Source: Zygnema cylindricum
Taxonomy: Eukaryota > Streptophyta > Zygnematophyceae > Zygnematales > Zygnemataceae
DNA: 64,000 nucleotides
Direction of reading: 5' to 3'
NCBI GenBank assembly: GCA_037447655.1
Contig: JBBHKE010002169.1
Location: forward strand, 63,477 to 127,476
Positions 62,290 to 64,000 of the stretch are shown piece by piece. Below the pieces are notes generated by a model that did not search any database, had not been told where the DNA came from, and was given only the letters and a program-made list of their open reading frames with translations. Numbering within the stretch: the first letter of the stretch is position 1; the number at the start of each line of letters is the position of its first letter. A program made the translations under genes and the position numbers.

Positions 62290-63460
62290 GCCTAGATACG
62301 GGCTGCAAGCCTAGACTCACGATCAAAAGCCCCACGACCTAACAAAGTATGAAAGATGTCCATGAGGCGATCGTCAAATGAAGAAAGGGACGACACAAAA
62401 GTAGGAGTGGGAGGGGAAGTACGAGTAAGGTAGGAGGGGTGATAGGGGAAACACCGGGTCAAAAGTGCAAAAGCCACTTGGGGATCAGAAAAGTTAGGAA
62501 GGTCATCCACATGGGACAAATCTGTCTAAAGGGCAGAATCAAGAAATTGCTTGATGTATAGATTAGAACCGAGCGGGCAACCTAACACACGAATTCCTTC
62601 GGAAGCAGGACTCTAAAAACCAGGAGGGGGGGTGAAAGAAAAAGGAAAATCAATAGGAGACCAAACAACACACTTAGTGAGTTGGACACAAAGATTGAGT
62701 TTGGCTAAGCAATCTTTGAAAAGGTATAGGCCGGTAAAACTTGGTCCAAAAGACCAATAATGTGTTTGTTGTCCGCAACTGAAAGGAAGAGGCAAGATGG
62801 AAAAGCGGCCGCCAAAGCTCGAAGGGCCTGGTAATGAGCAAAGAAAAACAAAGGGCCCCAAAGAGGATTGTCTTGACGAGTGCTTTTAGTGGAAGAAAGG
62901 GGGACCATATCACCATCAAGGGAAAAGGAGAGGCTGCTGCTCAAAGAATAAAAGGCCCTCACCAAAGGAAATATCAGGACAATTGGAGAAGGTGCAACCA
63001 TAAGCTCGGAAATAATGGCATTACGATCCACTGTATTGAAAGCAATAGAAACATCAACTTAAAGGACTAAATATTCCGGATGGGCATCCAACAACGCTTG
63101 AATCTTGTGGACCACAGCTTCGCAACCTCCACGGGTTTCCACTCCAAAATGATGAGGAGAGAAATAATCATGGAAAGCGGGCTGGAGTTGGATGCACATG
63201 GCACGGGCCACCAATCGGTACAAAACCTCGCCCACGGCAATAGGATGGATTCCCCCATTGGGTTTGGTGACAACTACAAGGCGGAAGGATGTGAGGAGAT
63301 CACAAATATGAGAGGGGAGAGTGCCACCGACAATAAGAGAATAAACTCGAAAAAACAAATCAAAACCCTGGGCACCTAATACCAAAAGCAAAACGTCGCA
63401 AAATAACTCATAAACTGTGCCTGATGGACCCCCTGTTGAAAGATGTGGAGAAGTCATAAG
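62290..63460 (-). pseudogene. Element I reverse transcriptase remnant
   Basis: Minus-strand pieces: 63457-63059 with VVVTKPNGGIHPIAVGEVLY and YRLVARAMCIQLQPAF (RT fingers), HHFGVETRGGCEAVVHKIQA, then a stop after EYLVL. Next is VDVSIAFNTVDR, which carries the first catalytic Asp region, and 63031-62705 with STRQDNPLWGPLFFFAHYQA and SCLFLSVADNKHIIG. The active-site ADD is changed to ADN, so it is catalytically dead. The thumb region follows in 62861-62613 and 62519-62292. The KPNGG-x-RPIAVGE type is known from non-LTR elements of plants, algae and oomycetes. Confidence 0.72.
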
Positions 63461-64000
63461 GGCTTTAATAAAAGCGTCTCGATCTAGGATAAAACACTCT
63501 GATGGCTCAACGGTGTGAATAAAGGGGGATTGAGGGGTGGGAGCCGGTGGATGGAGAGCTCGGAGAATCTCGATAGTCTCAGTAGACCGAGGAGCAAGAT
63601 TAAACAGCTGGAGGACCCGAACCGCTCGAGAGAGCTCACCAACTCAACCCAAATAAACCAGACGACAATAAGAGGATGGTACATTTGAAGTCCTAGATCT
63701 TCCACGTGGTGTGAAAGAAGCACTCGCAACTCGATCCTCGTGCTCGGCGTGAAGGGCCTTCCAATCACCTCGAAGGAATCGTCGGCATCGAGCCATAGTT
63801 TTTCGGGCCCCACTACCACCTCCACGGCGTGGTAAGACTAGAACCCAAAGAGAAAACATGAAAAGGAGGTGCCAAGGTCCAACATCCGTGGGATGGGAAC
63901 AAATATAGGTCAAAGGGAGGTGGAGGGCGTCCTCTACTATAATTTGCACAGCCATGGGGATCCGCGTGTATAATCGTGGACGAGGGGATCCCAAATCATA
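63461..64000 (-). pseudogene. Element I region upstream of RT
   Basis: The minus frame 63994-63644 (MAVQIIVEDALHLPLTYICS, PRRGGGSGARKTMARCRRFL, WKALHAEHED) and 63825-63484 (LRALHPPAPTPQSPF) match the usual linker before RT in this class, including a Pro-rich ALHPPAP segment. The N-terminus lies outside the window. Stops are present near 63640 and 63480. Confidence 0.5.

Larger units (their letters stand above)
61086..64000 (-). mobile_element. I: non-LTR retrotransposon of the restriction-like-endonuclease type, 5' end beyond the window
   Basis: The minus-strand order is RT, linker, zinc knuckle and a PD-(D/E)XK-like endonuclease, then the C-terminus and a short 3' end. No LTRs, no apurinic endonuclease domain and no poly(A) tail are seen. 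Many stops and frameshifts. The 3' terminus near 61086 is set by the repeat shared with 59893-60061. Confidence 0.72.

Overview
This window looks like repeat-dense nuclear DNA of a streptophyte, probably a land plant with a large genome. The evidence is layers of nested Ty1/copia retrotransposons, a non-LTR element with a restriction-enzyme-like endonuclease, and one apparent host exon of a leucine-rich-repeat protein with plant-style splice sites. There is no operon structure, rRNA gene, CRISPR array or credible stand-alone tRNA gene. I cannot name the species. The non-LTR element type would fit a spore-bearing plant or a charophyte better than a typical crop genome, but that is inference. 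Element labels A to I below are mine. || Layout: 1-1304 is the 3' end of an A-like element (A0). 1305-2680 is host sequence with an LRR exon on the minus strand. 2681-14483 is copia element B (+, decayed), whose 5' LTR is split by element A1 (3007-8773, +, target duplication CATTG). 14557-26997 is copia element C (+, decayed), split by A-family material on the minus strand (A2, 15883-22269). 27131-27558 is a B-like protease fragment (-). 27562-31262 is copia element E (+, internally deleted). 31263-33088 is copia pol remnant F (-). 33089-33544 is a D-like LTR fragment (D6, +). 33545-35097 is copia G (-: LTR plus RNase H). 35098-36296 is D5 (+: LTR plus the start of gag). 36297-37610 is AT-rich and featureless. 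37611-39297, 52405-52605 and 59058-59825 are pieces of one gag/protease gene (H, +) torn apart by a nest of D elements. The nest is the D2 chain (39298-52404, -), with the intact D1 inside it (39509-45961, -), followed by D3 (52606-59052, -, target duplication CTGCG). 59893-60061 is a 5'-truncated non-LTR copy, 60065-61085 may be a solo LTR, and 61086-64000 is a long non-LTR element I (-). || The most interesting pattern runs across families. Six copia families (A, B, C, D, E and, by its LTR end, G) carry directly after the 5' LTR, or imply there, a sequence related to GGTTATGGGCCCA. That sequence is complementary to the anticodon arm of initiator tRNA-Met, as in the half-tRNA priming known for Drosophila copia. 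In B and D the ATG inside this primer-binding site is in frame with Gag, and in A it opens a short reading frame. In C, D, E and G an ATG inside the LTR opens a frame that crosses, or points into, the primer site. Gag initiation, LTR end and reverse-transcription priming are therefore superimposed on one short stretch. || Other notable points: A-family elements have gag but no visible pol, and instead carry a long Lys/Glu/Ser-rich region conserved at protein level between two copies. D1 has an open 1451-codon gag-pol and LTRs that are about 99.5% identical by eye. D3 has almost identical LTRs and a perfect target duplication but a broken gag-pol, suggesting it was mobilised in trans. D-family LTRs contain a conserved tRNA-like A-box/B-box module antisense to the element.
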